From positions 1,894,501 through 1,958,500 of the forward strand of contig NZ_LT838813.1 of NCBI RefSeq assembly GCF_900176595.1: 64,000 nt of DNA, read 5' to 3'. Both the position numbers and the translations under genes were made by a program. This DNA comes from Aquiflexum balticum DSM 16537. Its GTDB lineage: Bacteria; Bacteroidota; Bacteroidia; Cytophagales; Cyclobacteriaceae. How positions within the stretch are numbered: the first letter of the stretch is position 1; each line of letters opens with the position of its first letter. Positions 24,587 through 32,397 of this stretch are shown in pieces. A model generated the notes under the pieces. The model saw only the letters and a program-made list of their open reading frames with translations, was not told the origin of the DNA and did not search any database.

Positions 24587-25325
24587 AATTGTATTTCATG
24601 CGGAAGCCCTCCAGAATGGGAAGGAATGTATCCCCCTCGTATTTGTTTCCCTCAAAAATATCATAAGCCAATGGATATGCGTCTTTGCTCACCAGCAAAC
24701 CCAGTACAATCTGGGGATGTTTGTGCTTCCCGTCTTTTGAAAACCCGGGCTTTCTGATATCATCCTCTTTTTCTATTTCAAAGTAGATGGTTGTAACATC
24801 ATAAAAAACCGCGTGGATGCCACCGTCCAAAACTTGCAGGGTATGTTCAAAGCTGATCTTTTGGACCAGATCCTTATACCTGGAATGCAGCCTATCCATA
24901 AAGCGGTAAATGTCGTCTTCGGAGTAAGACTTCTGTTCGTAACGGTAAAGATATTCTGTTGTTTTAAGCTTGCTTTTAGGGTAAACCAGACGGTATAACA
25001 CAAGATCTTTGAAAAGCTCCTCATTGATCTGAGTAAAACCAATATCATCAAATATCTTCCCCAAAACATACTGTATGCCCACAAGCTTATGCGAACTGAT
25101 TGAAGACAGCACATCAGTAAATATCCTCCTGTGATCGGTAAAGTCGATCTCCTGAAGCCCCATTTGTTTTTGAGCATAACTTTTACCTTCGGCAACCAGA
25201 CGCTCAATTTCTAAGGTATCTTTACTTGAGCCAATGGTCTTTAGAACCTTATATTTCCCTTGGCTTTTATCTATTACCTGTACACTGACAAGTCCACTTT
25301 TATTTGGCTTTTTGCGAACAAACAT
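24477..25325 (-). CDS. IS1634-type transposase, N-terminal frame
   Basis: 282 aa from ATG to a TGA at 24477-24479. It shows the N-terminal part of an IS1634 transposase (FVRKKPNKSGLVSVQVID... ), the first catalytic Asp in FYDVTTIYFEIE, and the second in LTVVADAGLLSNKN. The stop comes directly after six A residues (AAAAAATGA on the coding strand); a -1 shift there joins the protein to the C-terminal frame. This could be programmed slippage or an inactivating indel. A functional transposase needs both halves. Confidence 0.8.
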   Translation of the reverse strand: MFVRKKPNKSGLVSVQVIDKSQGKYKVLKTIGSSKDTLEIERLVAEGKSYAQKQMGLQEIDFTDHRRIFTDVLSSISSHKLVGIQYVLGKIFDDIGFTQINEELFKDLVLYRLVYPKSKLKTTEYLYRYEQKSYSEDDIYRFMDRLHSRYKDLVQKISFEHTLQVLDGGIHAVFYDVTTIYFEIEKEDDIRKPGFSKDGKHKHPQIVLGLLVSKDAYPLAYDIFEGNKYEGDTFLPILEGFRMKYNFEKLTVVADAGLLSNKNVQELVEKGYEFILGARIKK

Positions 25326-25426
25326 GGACTAATTTAATAAAATCATGCTCTGGGACACCCAAAACCAAAATATAAAAATTCTTAAACATTGAAAATCAAT
25401 AACTTAAAAAATTACCGTGAATTACC

Positions 25427-25439
25427 TGCGGAAGTCAGG
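25427..25439. repeat. Terminal inverted repeat of the insertion sequence, right
   Basis: TGCGGAAGTCAGG, pairing with the left terminal repeat at 23792-23804. Confidence 0.85.
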
Positions 25440-25516
25440 AGTGATAAACTTGTAAGAAAATGTGCAGAAAGTCATGCTTTAGAATATCATGGACTTTTGT
25501 GGATATTTGACTTATT
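25440..25516 (+). repeat. 77-bp target-site duplication, right copy
   Basis: Matches 23715-23791 and continues directly into the remaining 3' part of the PIN gene. Confidence 0.9.
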
Positions 25517-25765
25517 GGTTGATAATGGTGTTTGTTCTAAAGCCAGAGCACTTTCTACGATTAAAAAGCTTTTTACTATGAATACCATGTATGCGGGTGC
25601 AAAGACTAGAAAGGAGATAGAAAACCAGATTAAGAAATGGGGTTAAAATTGGTTAATCCCATTTACTCCCCTAGATTTCCATCCCTAAATTGAATAAGTT
25701 TACCATCATTATTTCTCAGCAAAGCTTTTAAATATTATTACCACTTTTAACCCAAGTTAAATCAA

Positions 25766-26905
25766 ATGCCCAATCGATTCTTACTCCCCATTCTACTGAT
25801 TGCAAGTTTTTCCTGCGGAAAGCCGGGAGAAGACATCACGGTTGATACATTCAGTTATAGCGTTGATACCGTGACTGTGGACGCCAAAGGGGAAATTTTG
25901 TATTTAGAGTATGAACTCAGAGTGGCAGACTACAGTGAAGTTGACGGGTTTTTGTACAATTTCAATAAACATTCGCACAGTATCGAAAAAATTGATCTGG
26001 ACCAATTAGAATGGGTAGGGACTTTCCCATTGCAACAGGAAGGACCGGACGGAACAGGGTTTTGGATTTCGGATATCAAAGGTGTCCGGGAGGGGCAGTT
26101 GTTCCTGTCTGGAGAAAAGGCCGGTATCTTTAACTTGGAAGGTGAACTGCTCAAAAAGATTGACTGGTCCAATGTCTCTCCCGAAGAAGGAGGGATATTG
26201 GATGAAGAAAAATTTTATATACAAGTGATCAACCCTAATTTCCCCGAGTCGGCTTTTTCCTTATTTGTCAATTACACCAAAAATTCTGTGATTTTAAAAA
26301 AATTGGACGCATCCCAAAATAGGATAGCTATAATTGATATAGATCCCAATGATAATTATAAAACATACACCTTAGGAGACCTTTCTACTTATAATCATTG
26401 GGCACCCAGAGTCAACATCAACAGCCAAAAGGATAAAATCATTGTATCCCATGAGTTTGCCAATGATTTTTATGTGTTTTCTCCACACGGTGATTCCCTT
26501 CAAGCCGTCAATTATACTGCTGCATATACACCTAGCAAGGTAACGCTTACCACTGAAGGGGATTTGGTCAATTCCACCGATGATAGGAAGAATGCCCTTC
26601 AGTACTACCTTGGGCAGGTAAGTTTTGGAAGGTTGGTCTGGGACGCAAAGCATCAACGATATTACCGGTTTTCTTCCTCTACGCAATATGGGGAAGAAGA
26701 ACGTATGGGATGGCTTTTACCTGAAATCAGCAACAGCGAGGTGTACCTTAGTGTCTTTGATGCCGACTTCAAGCTTCTTGATGAAATGCCAATACCGGAA
26801 CTCAACGGGCTCCCATTGTCCAAATATTTTGTCAAGGACGGGATGTTGTGGGTATTTGTAAACTTAGATGATGAGATGGGGTTTATCAGGGTAAGTTTTG
26901 AATAA
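25766..26905 (+). CDS. DUF4221 family lipoprotein
   Basis: A 379-aa protein with a lipoprotein signal (LLPILLIASFSCGK, Cys at ~17). The mature part reads like a beta-propeller-type DUF4221 protein: FLYNFNKHSHSIEKIDLDQLE, GPDGTGFWISDIKG, NHWAPRVNINSQKDKIIVSHEF, and a late WDAKHQRYYRFSSS block. These are abundant in Cyclobacteriaceae, usually singly or in small clusters, with unknown function and probable outer-membrane location. It marks the right border of the accessory region. Confidence 0.85.
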   Translation: MPNRFLLPILLIASFSCGKPGEDITVDTFSYSVDTVTVDAKGEILYLEYELRVADYSEVDGFLYNFNKHSHSIEKIDLDQLEWVGTFPLQQEGPDGTGFWISDIKGVREGQLFLSGEKAGIFNLEGELLKKIDWSNVSPEEGGILDEEKFYIQVINPNFPESAFSLFVNYTKNSVILKKLDASQNRIAIIDIDPNDNYKTYTLGDLSTYNHWAPRVNINSQKDKIIVSHEFANDFYVFSPHGDSLQAVNYTAAYTPSKVTLTTEGDLVNSTDDRKNALQYYLGQVSFGRLVWDAKHQRYYRFSSSTQYGEEERMGWLLPEISNSEVYLSVFDADFKLLDEMPIPELNGLPLSKYFVKDGMLWVFVNLDDEMGFIRVSFE

Positions 26906-26945
26906 TCATTTTCAACCCAAGATAAAACTAGAAATTCTCACCCCT

Positions 26946-27533
26946 TTAATCCCTCGGCGGATTGATCATAATATGAGCCCTATGGGTACCCGGGTCCATT
27001 ATCCAGGGCATAGCCGGGCCTGATGGTTTCAGGGGCAGGCCAGTGCTTGCTTCAGTGGCCCAAGGGATATAGACCACGTAGCGGAGATAAGAATCTTTGA
27101 CTTCTCCGGTCTTGAGGTCGTAATTTTCAGCATCAGCGGAAAGTACAAAAAGTGTTGCACCGTCTTTGGGCATTTTGAGTTTACCGCTTTTGACTTCTTC
27201 CTCGCGGATATCAAATATCTCTTTGAAATTTTTACCTTCTTTTTTCAATTCTCTACCTCTTTCCATAAATGGTTCCAATCCCACATGGTAGCAAGAGGCA
27301 TTGAAGCCCGGGCTGTTCGGGTCATCAGTCAGACAGACCAATTCATTGGTCCCTTTTCTCAACACTATGAATTCTCCTTTTTCATTATAACCGTAGACCA
27401 TTGCGCCTTCTCTTTTATCCTCAGGTGCCGCCATAAGGGCAGTTTTGATCTGGATATCTTTGCTGGGAATGGTTTGGGAAAATGCAGGAAATGCTATTAA
27501 AACAATCAGGAAAAATAAGACAGAGGCTTTCAT
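26946..27533 (-). CDS. Conserved periplasmic protein, unknown function
   Basis: A 195-aa protein with a Sec signal peptide (cleavage after AFSQ, about residue 20). The mature part contains EGAMVYGYNEKGEFIVLRKGTNELVCL, one SCYH motif, and a C-terminal PSGPAMPWIMDPGTHRAHIMINP. I recall similar secreted proteins of this length in Bacteroidota and Acidobacteria annotated as hypothetical. Monocistronic, with the AlkD-like gene 57 bases upstream on the same strand. Confidence 0.75.
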   Translation of the reverse strand: MKASVLFFLIVLIAFPAFSQTIPSKDIQIKTALMAAPEDKREGAMVYGYNEKGEFIVLRKGTNELVCLTDDPNSPGFNASCYHVGLEPFMERGRELKKEGKNFKEIFDIREEEVKSGKLKMPKDGATLFVLSADAENYDLKTGEVKDSYLRYVVYIPWATEASTGLPLKPSGPAMPWIMDPGTHRAHIMINPPRD

Positions 27534-27589
27534 GAGATTCTGGATTTTGGTGAATTCACTAATTTAGAAAAATTATCAAGAAGGAATGG

Positions 27590-28309
27590 CTATTTGGCCA
27601 AAAACATTTCTCTGACCTGAGGCTCAAATTTCTCTATGGCATATCTGAGCATTGTTCTGGGCATTTTTTTATAGTGCTTCTCCAAAAAACCATATTCGGT
27701 TTCAAAGTCCCTTTTGCCAACTTCTCTCAGCATCCATCCTACAGCCTTGTGAATCAGGTCATGGGGGTGGAATAGTAATATTTCAGCTATTTTGAGCGTG
27801 TCTTCAAAATCATTTTTGCGGATAAAATAGTAGGTACTGATAATGGCCATACGCTGATCCCAGAGATTATTTGAATTGGCAAGTTCGTAAAGCGGTGTTC
27901 TGTCTTTGTCGTAAAGCCATGAACCCAAAATCTGATGGGCCGAACTGTCTACCAAATCCCAGTTATTGACAAAGCTTCTATTGTTTAAATAAAAATCCAC
28001 CCACAACCTTTTTTCCTCCCCGGATTTTGATTTTTCAAATTTTGCGACGAGCATAAAAAGGGCTGTTAATCTTACCTCATGAAACGGAGAGGCAATCAAT
28101 GTTTTCAGGTCCTTTTCCTCGATTGCCGGTAAGAATTTTTTGGCGATTATTCTTTGCTGAGGAACTTGAATACCCAAAAAATGATCGCCTTCACCGTATT
28201 CACCTTTTCCGGTTTTGAAAAAACGTGGGAGGAATAATGCTTTCTCCTTATCCGAGACCGATTTAAGTTCTGAAATAACTTTTTCAGGGAGATTATTTTC
28301 AGGATTCAT
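27590..28309 (-). CDS. DNA alkylation repair protein (AlkD-like)
   Basis: A HEAT-repeat protein of 239 aa from the ATG at 28309 (MNPENNLPEKVI); an upstream ATG at 28330 would add seven residues. AlkD hallmarks are present: RFFKTGKGEYGEGDHFLGIQVPQQR near the start, WVDFYLNNRSFVNNWDLVDSSAHQILG in the middle (with the conserved NNWDLVD), and HPHDLIHKAVGWMLREVGKRD near the end. AlkC/AlkD glycosylases remove N3/N7-alkylated purines without base flipping. It stands alone on the minus strand. Confidence 0.9.
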   Translation of the reverse strand: MNPENNLPEKVISELKSVSDKEKALFLPRFFKTGKGEYGEGDHFLGIQVPQQRIIAKKFLPAIEEKDLKTLIASPFHEVRLTALFMLVAKFEKSKSGEEKRLWVDFYLNNRSFVNNWDLVDSSAHQILGSWLYDKDRTPLYELANSNNLWDQRMAIISTYYFIRKNDFEDTLKIAEILLFHPHDLIHKAVGWMLREVGKRDFETEYGFLEKHYKKMPRTMLRYAIEKFEPQVREMFLAK

Positions 28310-28381
28310 TTGTATGTGATTGATGGCCAAAAAAATGAATTGGTTTAAGGTAAGTTCAATAGATTTTTGATTGAAGCCTAA

Positions 28382-28421
28382 AAATAAAAAAACCTCCAGA
28401 TATATAGTTAACTGGAGGTTT
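28382..28421 (-). terminator. Terminator of the TonB-type receptor gene
   Basis: A perfect 10-bp stem AAACCTCCAG / CTGGAGGTTT with a 12-base loop; on the minus strand it is followed by TTTTATTTTTA. It lies 26 bases after the receptor's stop codon. Confidence 0.85.
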
Positions 28422-28446
28422 GAATTCTGATTTTGAGGATTGAAAT

Positions 28447-30879
28447 TTAAAAATCCATATCTTCCATATCTTCCCTTCCGCCTTCTCTTTTACCGTTTTT
28501 ATCCCGGAATCCTCCAAATCTATAGGTGAATCCAAGTGTTCCTATTCTTGTTTCCCTGTTGAAGGCCCTGTTATATACAAAACGGGAGTCGACAGTTTTG
28601 ATTCTAAAGATCTGGGTATTGAAAACATCACTTACATTGAGGCTAATCGTTGCTTTTTTGTTCAGAATGTCCTTTCTCAATCCGATATTCAGCCCCCAAT
28701 AGGGTTCAATCTCACCTTGTGGGAATACAATTGGACCTCTGTAGCTTCCCTGTACCTGTACAGAAAATAAGTTGGGAATAGCCATAGTGGACAATAAATT
28801 CATGGTCCAGCTGAAATTAGAATTGTTGAATCCTTCTCCCAGATTATCTCCGAAAATCTCTGAGTAAAAGAAGTTACCCGTTAAAGCCAAATCAAACCAG
28901 TCAGTTACTTGGATCTGATTTACCAATTCCAAACCTGTACTTTTTCGGATATTGGCATTTTCTCTGCTTTGTACCGTGATATTATCATCGAGCAGCGTAA
29001 TGATTCTTGTTTGGACATTGGTGGAATACCTATGGTAGACTGTTGCGTTCAACAGGTACTTTGACCAACCCTTCATATAGCCGATTTCATAGCTATCCGT
29101 CAATTCAGGTTGCAGGTTGGGATTTCCCACCGAAAAATTCAGCTGGTCTCTTAGATTGTATATGGGTGAAAGTGACCAGATATTTGGTCTTGAAATTCTC
29201 CTGCTGTAATTGACTGATATTTCCTGTTCTTCACCCAGATTATAGGTGGTATATACACTTGGAAAAAGATTGAAATAATTATTGACAAATTCTTCACCGG
29301 AACTTTCCAATAAACCCAATGTCCGCGTGTACTCTCCTCTCAGACCGATCTGATATCCAAACTTGTTGATCCTGTTTCGATAAATCATGTAAGAAGCATA
29401 AACATCCTCATCGAATGTATAGGTATCGCTCAATGTGTCAATTGGAACGGGCAGAAAATCATCAGAAGCGATTCCCTGAGAAAAGGACTGATCCCTTTTC
29501 CATTGGCCGAATGTACCCTTTAATCCAGCTTCTATTTTGCCGTTGTCTCCAAGAGATTTTTCATAATCCATTTGAATTATAGCAAAATTGCTTTCCCTTA
29601 GACTTTCGTCCAATTGAACCAAACTGTTTTCAGGAACAAATTCATTCAAGGAGTTGTAGAAAGATTGTTCGGTGAACTGAGATTGATCTCTGTTGTCGAA
29701 GGCGTAAGAAAAAGAAGTATATAACCTTTGGCCTGAGGAATCAAGATCTAAAGTATAATTGATTCCAGTTTCGAAATTTAACCTGTCACTGCTTTCAAAT
29801 CGATCTCTACTGAAAACACTGTCCAATTCATTGTTAATATTCAGGTTTCTTTGTATCGTGATTTCATCTTCTGTTTCGCTCCCAAAATTTGCCTGAGCAT
29901 AAACACCCAGAACGGAATTTTCTGTAAAGTTGTAGTCCATTCCTGTCCGGAATAGGGAGCCCCTTCTATTTTCAATTTCATCACCTTCTTCATCCAGATA
30001 TCTGGAAATACCAGGGACAAAATTCTCTCTTCTTCCTTCGGCTATCCTGTATCTTCTTCTGTCCTGAAAGTCAAATGCCGTATAGTAATTGACCTTATCG
30101 GTTCTGTAGTTAAGATTGATTCCGGCTTGATATTTATCTCTTGTTCCTACCGAGGCATTGACCTGACCGTTAAATCCCAGGTCCTGATTCTTTTTCAAAA
30201 TAATATTAATGATACCGCCCACGCCTGCTGCATCATATCTCGAAGATGGGTTGGTGATCAATTCTACCGATTTTATACTGTTTGCAGGAAATTGGGAAAG
30301 AATGTTATCCGTATCCGAGGAGGACAAGTTTGAAGGCCTGCCATTGATATAAATCAAAACTTCCCCACTTCCTCTCATAGAAATCCCCCCTTCCTCATCT
30401 ACCTGTATGGAGGGTAAGGTTCCTAAAAGTTCAGCAGCTGTAGCCCCTTCTGCTACAATACTGTTTTCCACATTGTAAGTTCTTTTATCAATATCACTCG
30501 TAAAAATTGAAGATACTCCCTCGACTACGACTTCCTGAAGGTTGGTAGCATCTTTTCCAATGATCAAATCGCCAAGGTTCAGGACGTTTTTTTCACCGAC
30601 TGCTATTTCTTTGATTAAACTTTCGTAGCCAATAAATCCGGCCCGAAGCAAGTAGGTTCCTTTCTCTGCATTCATAAGGAATGTGCCGTCAAGGTCACTT
30701 ATACTTCCCGTTACCAAAGAGGAATCATTTGGCATAAGCAAAGCGATATTTGCAAATTCTAAAGCCTGATTGGAATCTCTATCTAAAATTTTCCCTTTGA
30801 TGGTAAAGGATTGCGAGATGGCATCTGTGAATGTGAAAAGGAAAAAAGCTGACAATAAATAAGGTAAAAGAGGTTTCAT
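28447..30879 (-). CDS. TonB-dependent receptor-like outer-membrane beta-barrel protein
   Basis: An 810-aa outer-membrane protein. A signal peptide (to about residue 22) is followed by a carboxypeptidase-regulatory-like domain (FTIKGKILDRDSNQALEFANIAL..., ~24-105), a plug domain (~125-230, with GGISMRGSGEVLIYINGRPSN and GGIINIILKKN), and an OMP_b-brl_3-type barrel to the end. The C-terminus ends in a Gly/Arg/Glu/Asp-rich tail (KREGGREDMEDMDF) rather than an aromatic residue. This subgroup takes up unknown ligands or metal chelates and does not pair with SusD. An inverted repeat lies upstream at 30911-30944. Confidence 0.9.
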   Translation of the reverse strand: MKPLLPYLLSAFFLFTFTDAISQSFTIKGKILDRDSNQALEFANIALLMPNDSSLVTGSISDLDGTFLMNAEKGTYLLRAGFIGYESLIKEIAVGEKNVLNLGDLIIGKDATNLQEVVVEGVSSIFTSDIDKRTYNVENSIVAEGATAAELLGTLPSIQVDEEGGISMRGSGEVLIYINGRPSNLSSSDTDNILSQFPANSIKSVELITNPSSRYDAAGVGGIINIILKKNQDLGFNGQVNASVGTRDKYQAGINLNYRTDKVNYYTAFDFQDRRRYRIAEGRRENFVPGISRYLDEEGDEIENRRGSLFRTGMDYNFTENSVLGVYAQANFGSETEDEITIQRNLNINNELDSVFSRDRFESSDRLNFETGINYTLDLDSSGQRLYTSFSYAFDNRDQSQFTEQSFYNSLNEFVPENSLVQLDESLRESNFAIIQMDYEKSLGDNGKIEAGLKGTFGQWKRDQSFSQGIASDDFLPVPIDTLSDTYTFDEDVYASYMIYRNRINKFGYQIGLRGEYTRTLGLLESSGEEFVNNYFNLFPSVYTTYNLGEEQEISVNYSRRISRPNIWSLSPIYNLRDQLNFSVGNPNLQPELTDSYEIGYMKGWSKYLLNATVYHRYSTNVQTRIITLLDDNITVQSRENANIRKSTGLELVNQIQVTDWFDLALTGNFFYSEIFGDNLGEGFNNSNFSWTMNLLSTMAIPNLFSVQVQGSYRGPIVFPQGEIEPYWGLNIGLRKDILNKKATISLNVSDVFNTQIFRIKTVDSRFVYNRAFNRETRIGTLGFTYRFGGFRDKNGKREGGREDMEDMDF

Positions 30880-31246
30880 TTTAAATGGTTTTATTTCAAT
30901 AATGCTAATAATGGGTAGAATATTTTATTTATATTCTATACCCATGCTCCATATGGGGAACGACCGTGAACCTGTTTGGTTTGGAATTTATATGTATATA
31001 CAATTAATTTTTTTGTAGGCTGTGAATAGGATACATGAGTGGTATCAGGAAACTTGACAAATCGGTAAAAGACAGAATTTTTGACTTTTGTAAAAAAAAT
31101 AGGGGGGCTGACAAAAAAATAAAAACAAGGCAAAATCCATTAATTTTTTAAATATTTCAATAATAAGATTTTTTAGTGTAATTAAATGGTTGTGGTTTTG
31201 TTATTTAAATATTGTATTTTTGATTTTGTATGTAAATCTTTTAGCC
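30880..31246. other. Divergent AT-rich gap with an inverted repeat
   Basis: 367 bases between the TonB-type receptor and the 91-aa gene. The imperfect inverted repeat ATGGGTA-GAATAT / ATATTC-TATACCCAT (30911-30944) lies 32-65 bases before the receptor start and could be an operator. The rest is AT-rich without coding potential. Confidence 0.55.
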
Positions 31247-31522
31247 ATGAATATTGAATGTACTTTTGGGAAATTCAAAATAATTAAAACCCTCGCCGAC
31301 AAAGATGAACTTTTGATTTTATCACAATGGGATTGTTTGGTAAAGGTTTTTGAGAACAGCAGGATATTTCTAGTGAATAAAAAGGACGCCATTTTTGGAG
31401 TGTATACCCAACAAAATGAATTTTTGGAAACTCTCAGCAAATTGATCCAACAGATTGATTACAGGGATTGGGATCACTTACATTTAGGTGCCGACCAATT
31501 TTTTGAAAAGCACAATTCCTGA
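31247..31522 (+). CDS. 91-aa hypothetical protein
   Basis: The ATG at 31247 (MNIECTFGKFKI) is preferred to an in-frame ATG at 31190, because the extra 19 residues are hydrophobic leader-like sequence that overlaps a probable promoter (TTGTATTTTTGATTTTG). The product is a soluble alpha/beta protein with no motif I know; LLILSQWDCLVKVFENSRIF and the final DQFFEKHNS are notable. It converges with the nucleoside phosphorylase gene, the two stops being only 5 bases apart. Confidence 0.65.
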   Translation: MNIECTFGKFKIIKTLADKDELLILSQWDCLVKVFENSRIFLVNKKDAIFGVYTQQNEFLETLSKLIQQIDYRDWDHLHLGADQFFEKHNS

Positions 31523-31527
31523 TCGGA

Positions 31528-32397
31528 TCACTTTTCTGCTAATTTCTCTAATGTTTGGACAATCAGTTGGTCCACTATGTTATAAGAGTCTTTGGCAAAT
31601 TCTTGGGTGATTCTGTTGGCAACGATGGCATTCAAACTAAGCATTTCATGACCAAGCATTCTCCCCATGGCATAATATCCTGCAGTTTCCATTTCAAAAT
31701 TTGTCAGTCTGAAACCATCAAGATTGATGGCGGAGAGTTGTTCAATGATATTTGGAATAGCAGGTTTTAGCCGGACTTCCCGGCCCTGAGGCCCAAAAAA
31801 TCCAGGGCAGGTTACTGTATTTCCTTTGATGAGATCATTACCCAATAGGTTCAATAATTTTTGTGAGCCTTCTACACAATAGGGCGTAAATGGAAGATTC
31901 AGTTTTTCCCGGATTTCTCTGCTGACACTTCTCTCAAAATCAGAAAAATCAGTGATATAATAAGTCATTAAAGTATCGAGACCAATTCCAAAAACAGAAG
32001 CCAAAAGAGATCCGTAAGGTATTTCTGCCTGCATGCTTCCTGAAGTACCTATCCGGATGATATCCAGACTGGTGTGATTATTTTTGGGGATACGGGTTGT
32101 CAGATCAATATTGACTAGGGCATCTATTTCAGTCATGAAAATCTCGATATTGTCGGTTCCCATACCGGTACTGATGACTGTCAACCTTTTTCCTTTGTAA
32201 ATACCGGTGTGGGTAACAAACTCTCTTTTCGAAATTGAAAATTCAATCTCATCAAAATATTGGGACACTTTCTGAACCCTGTCAGGATCACCTACAGCAA
32301 TAATAGTTGAAGCCAGGTGTTCTGGCTTCAAATTCAAATGATAAATGCTTCCATCAGGATTGATGATCAGTTCTGACTCCGGTATCCTTTTGCTCAT
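31528..32397 (-). CDS. Nucleoside phosphorylase (uridine-phosphorylase-like)
   Basis: A 289-aa member of the PNP_UDP_1 family. Visible signatures are IIAVGDPDRVQKV (phosphate-binding GDP.R), TGMGTDNIEIF, RIGTSGSMQ and FEMETAGYYAMG, where Glu-Met-Glu contacts the ribose. The enzyme splits a nucleoside (probably uridine) with phosphate to base and ribose 1-phosphate for pyrimidine salvage. Its ATG lies 44 bases inside the end of the preceding trhO gene, implying translational coupling. Base specificity (uridine or a purine) is not certain. Confidence 0.87.
   Translation of the reverse strand: MSKRIPESELIINPDGSIYHLNLKPEHLASTIIAVGDPDRVQKVSQYFDEIEFSISKREFVTHTGIYKGKRLTVISTGMGTDNIEIFMTEIDALVNIDLTTRIPKNNHTSLDIIRIGTSGSMQAEIPYGSLLASVFGIGLDTLMTYYITDFSDFERSVSREIREKLNLPFTPYCVEGSQKLLNLLGNDLIKGNTVTCPGFFGPQGREVRLKPAIPNIIEQLSAINLDGFRLTNFEMETAGYYAMGRMLGHEMLSLNAIVANRITQEFAKDSYNIVDQLIVQTLEKLAEK

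Larger units (their letters stand above)
23792..25439 (-). mobile_element. IS1634-family insertion sequence (1,648 bp)
   Basis: The ends are 13-bp perfect inverted repeats: CCTGACTTCCGCA at 23792-23804 and TGCGGAAGTCAGG at 25427-25439. It carries one transposase on the minus strand split into two frames. The flanking direct repeat is 77 bp. Members of the IS1634 group are known for unusually long, variable target duplications, which fits. Near each end, on the same strand, CTGGGACACCC also recurs (23805-23815 and 25350-25360). Confidence 0.88.
23415..25646 (+). pseudogene. PIN-domain gene interrupted by an insertion sequence
   Basis: Bases 23415-23791 encode the first ~126 residues of a PIN-fold protein: VTDAGIFIDL (D7), EVMNEL, LSPEDRSVIYIALELG and VLSSDKL supply the acidic core. 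The insertion sequence at 23792-25439 and its second target copy then interrupt it. Joining 23791 to 25517 restores one frame of 507 bases, giving a 168-aa protein ending AKTRKEIENQIKKWG. As it stands, the frame runs 10 codons into the insertion and stops at 23822, giving a 135-aa truncated product that keeps all four acidic residues. It was the toxin-like partner of the HTH-ImmA gene before it. Confidence 0.85.

Noticed and set aside
24773-25207. Minus-strand frame of 144 codons inside the transposase gene
   Set aside because: It lies in another frame of a recognised transposase and has no gene-like features.
10160-25760. Intact prophage or integrative element
   Set aside because: Regulator-like genes are present but no integrase, structural, terminase or conjugation genes; an island of defence and toxin genes fits better.
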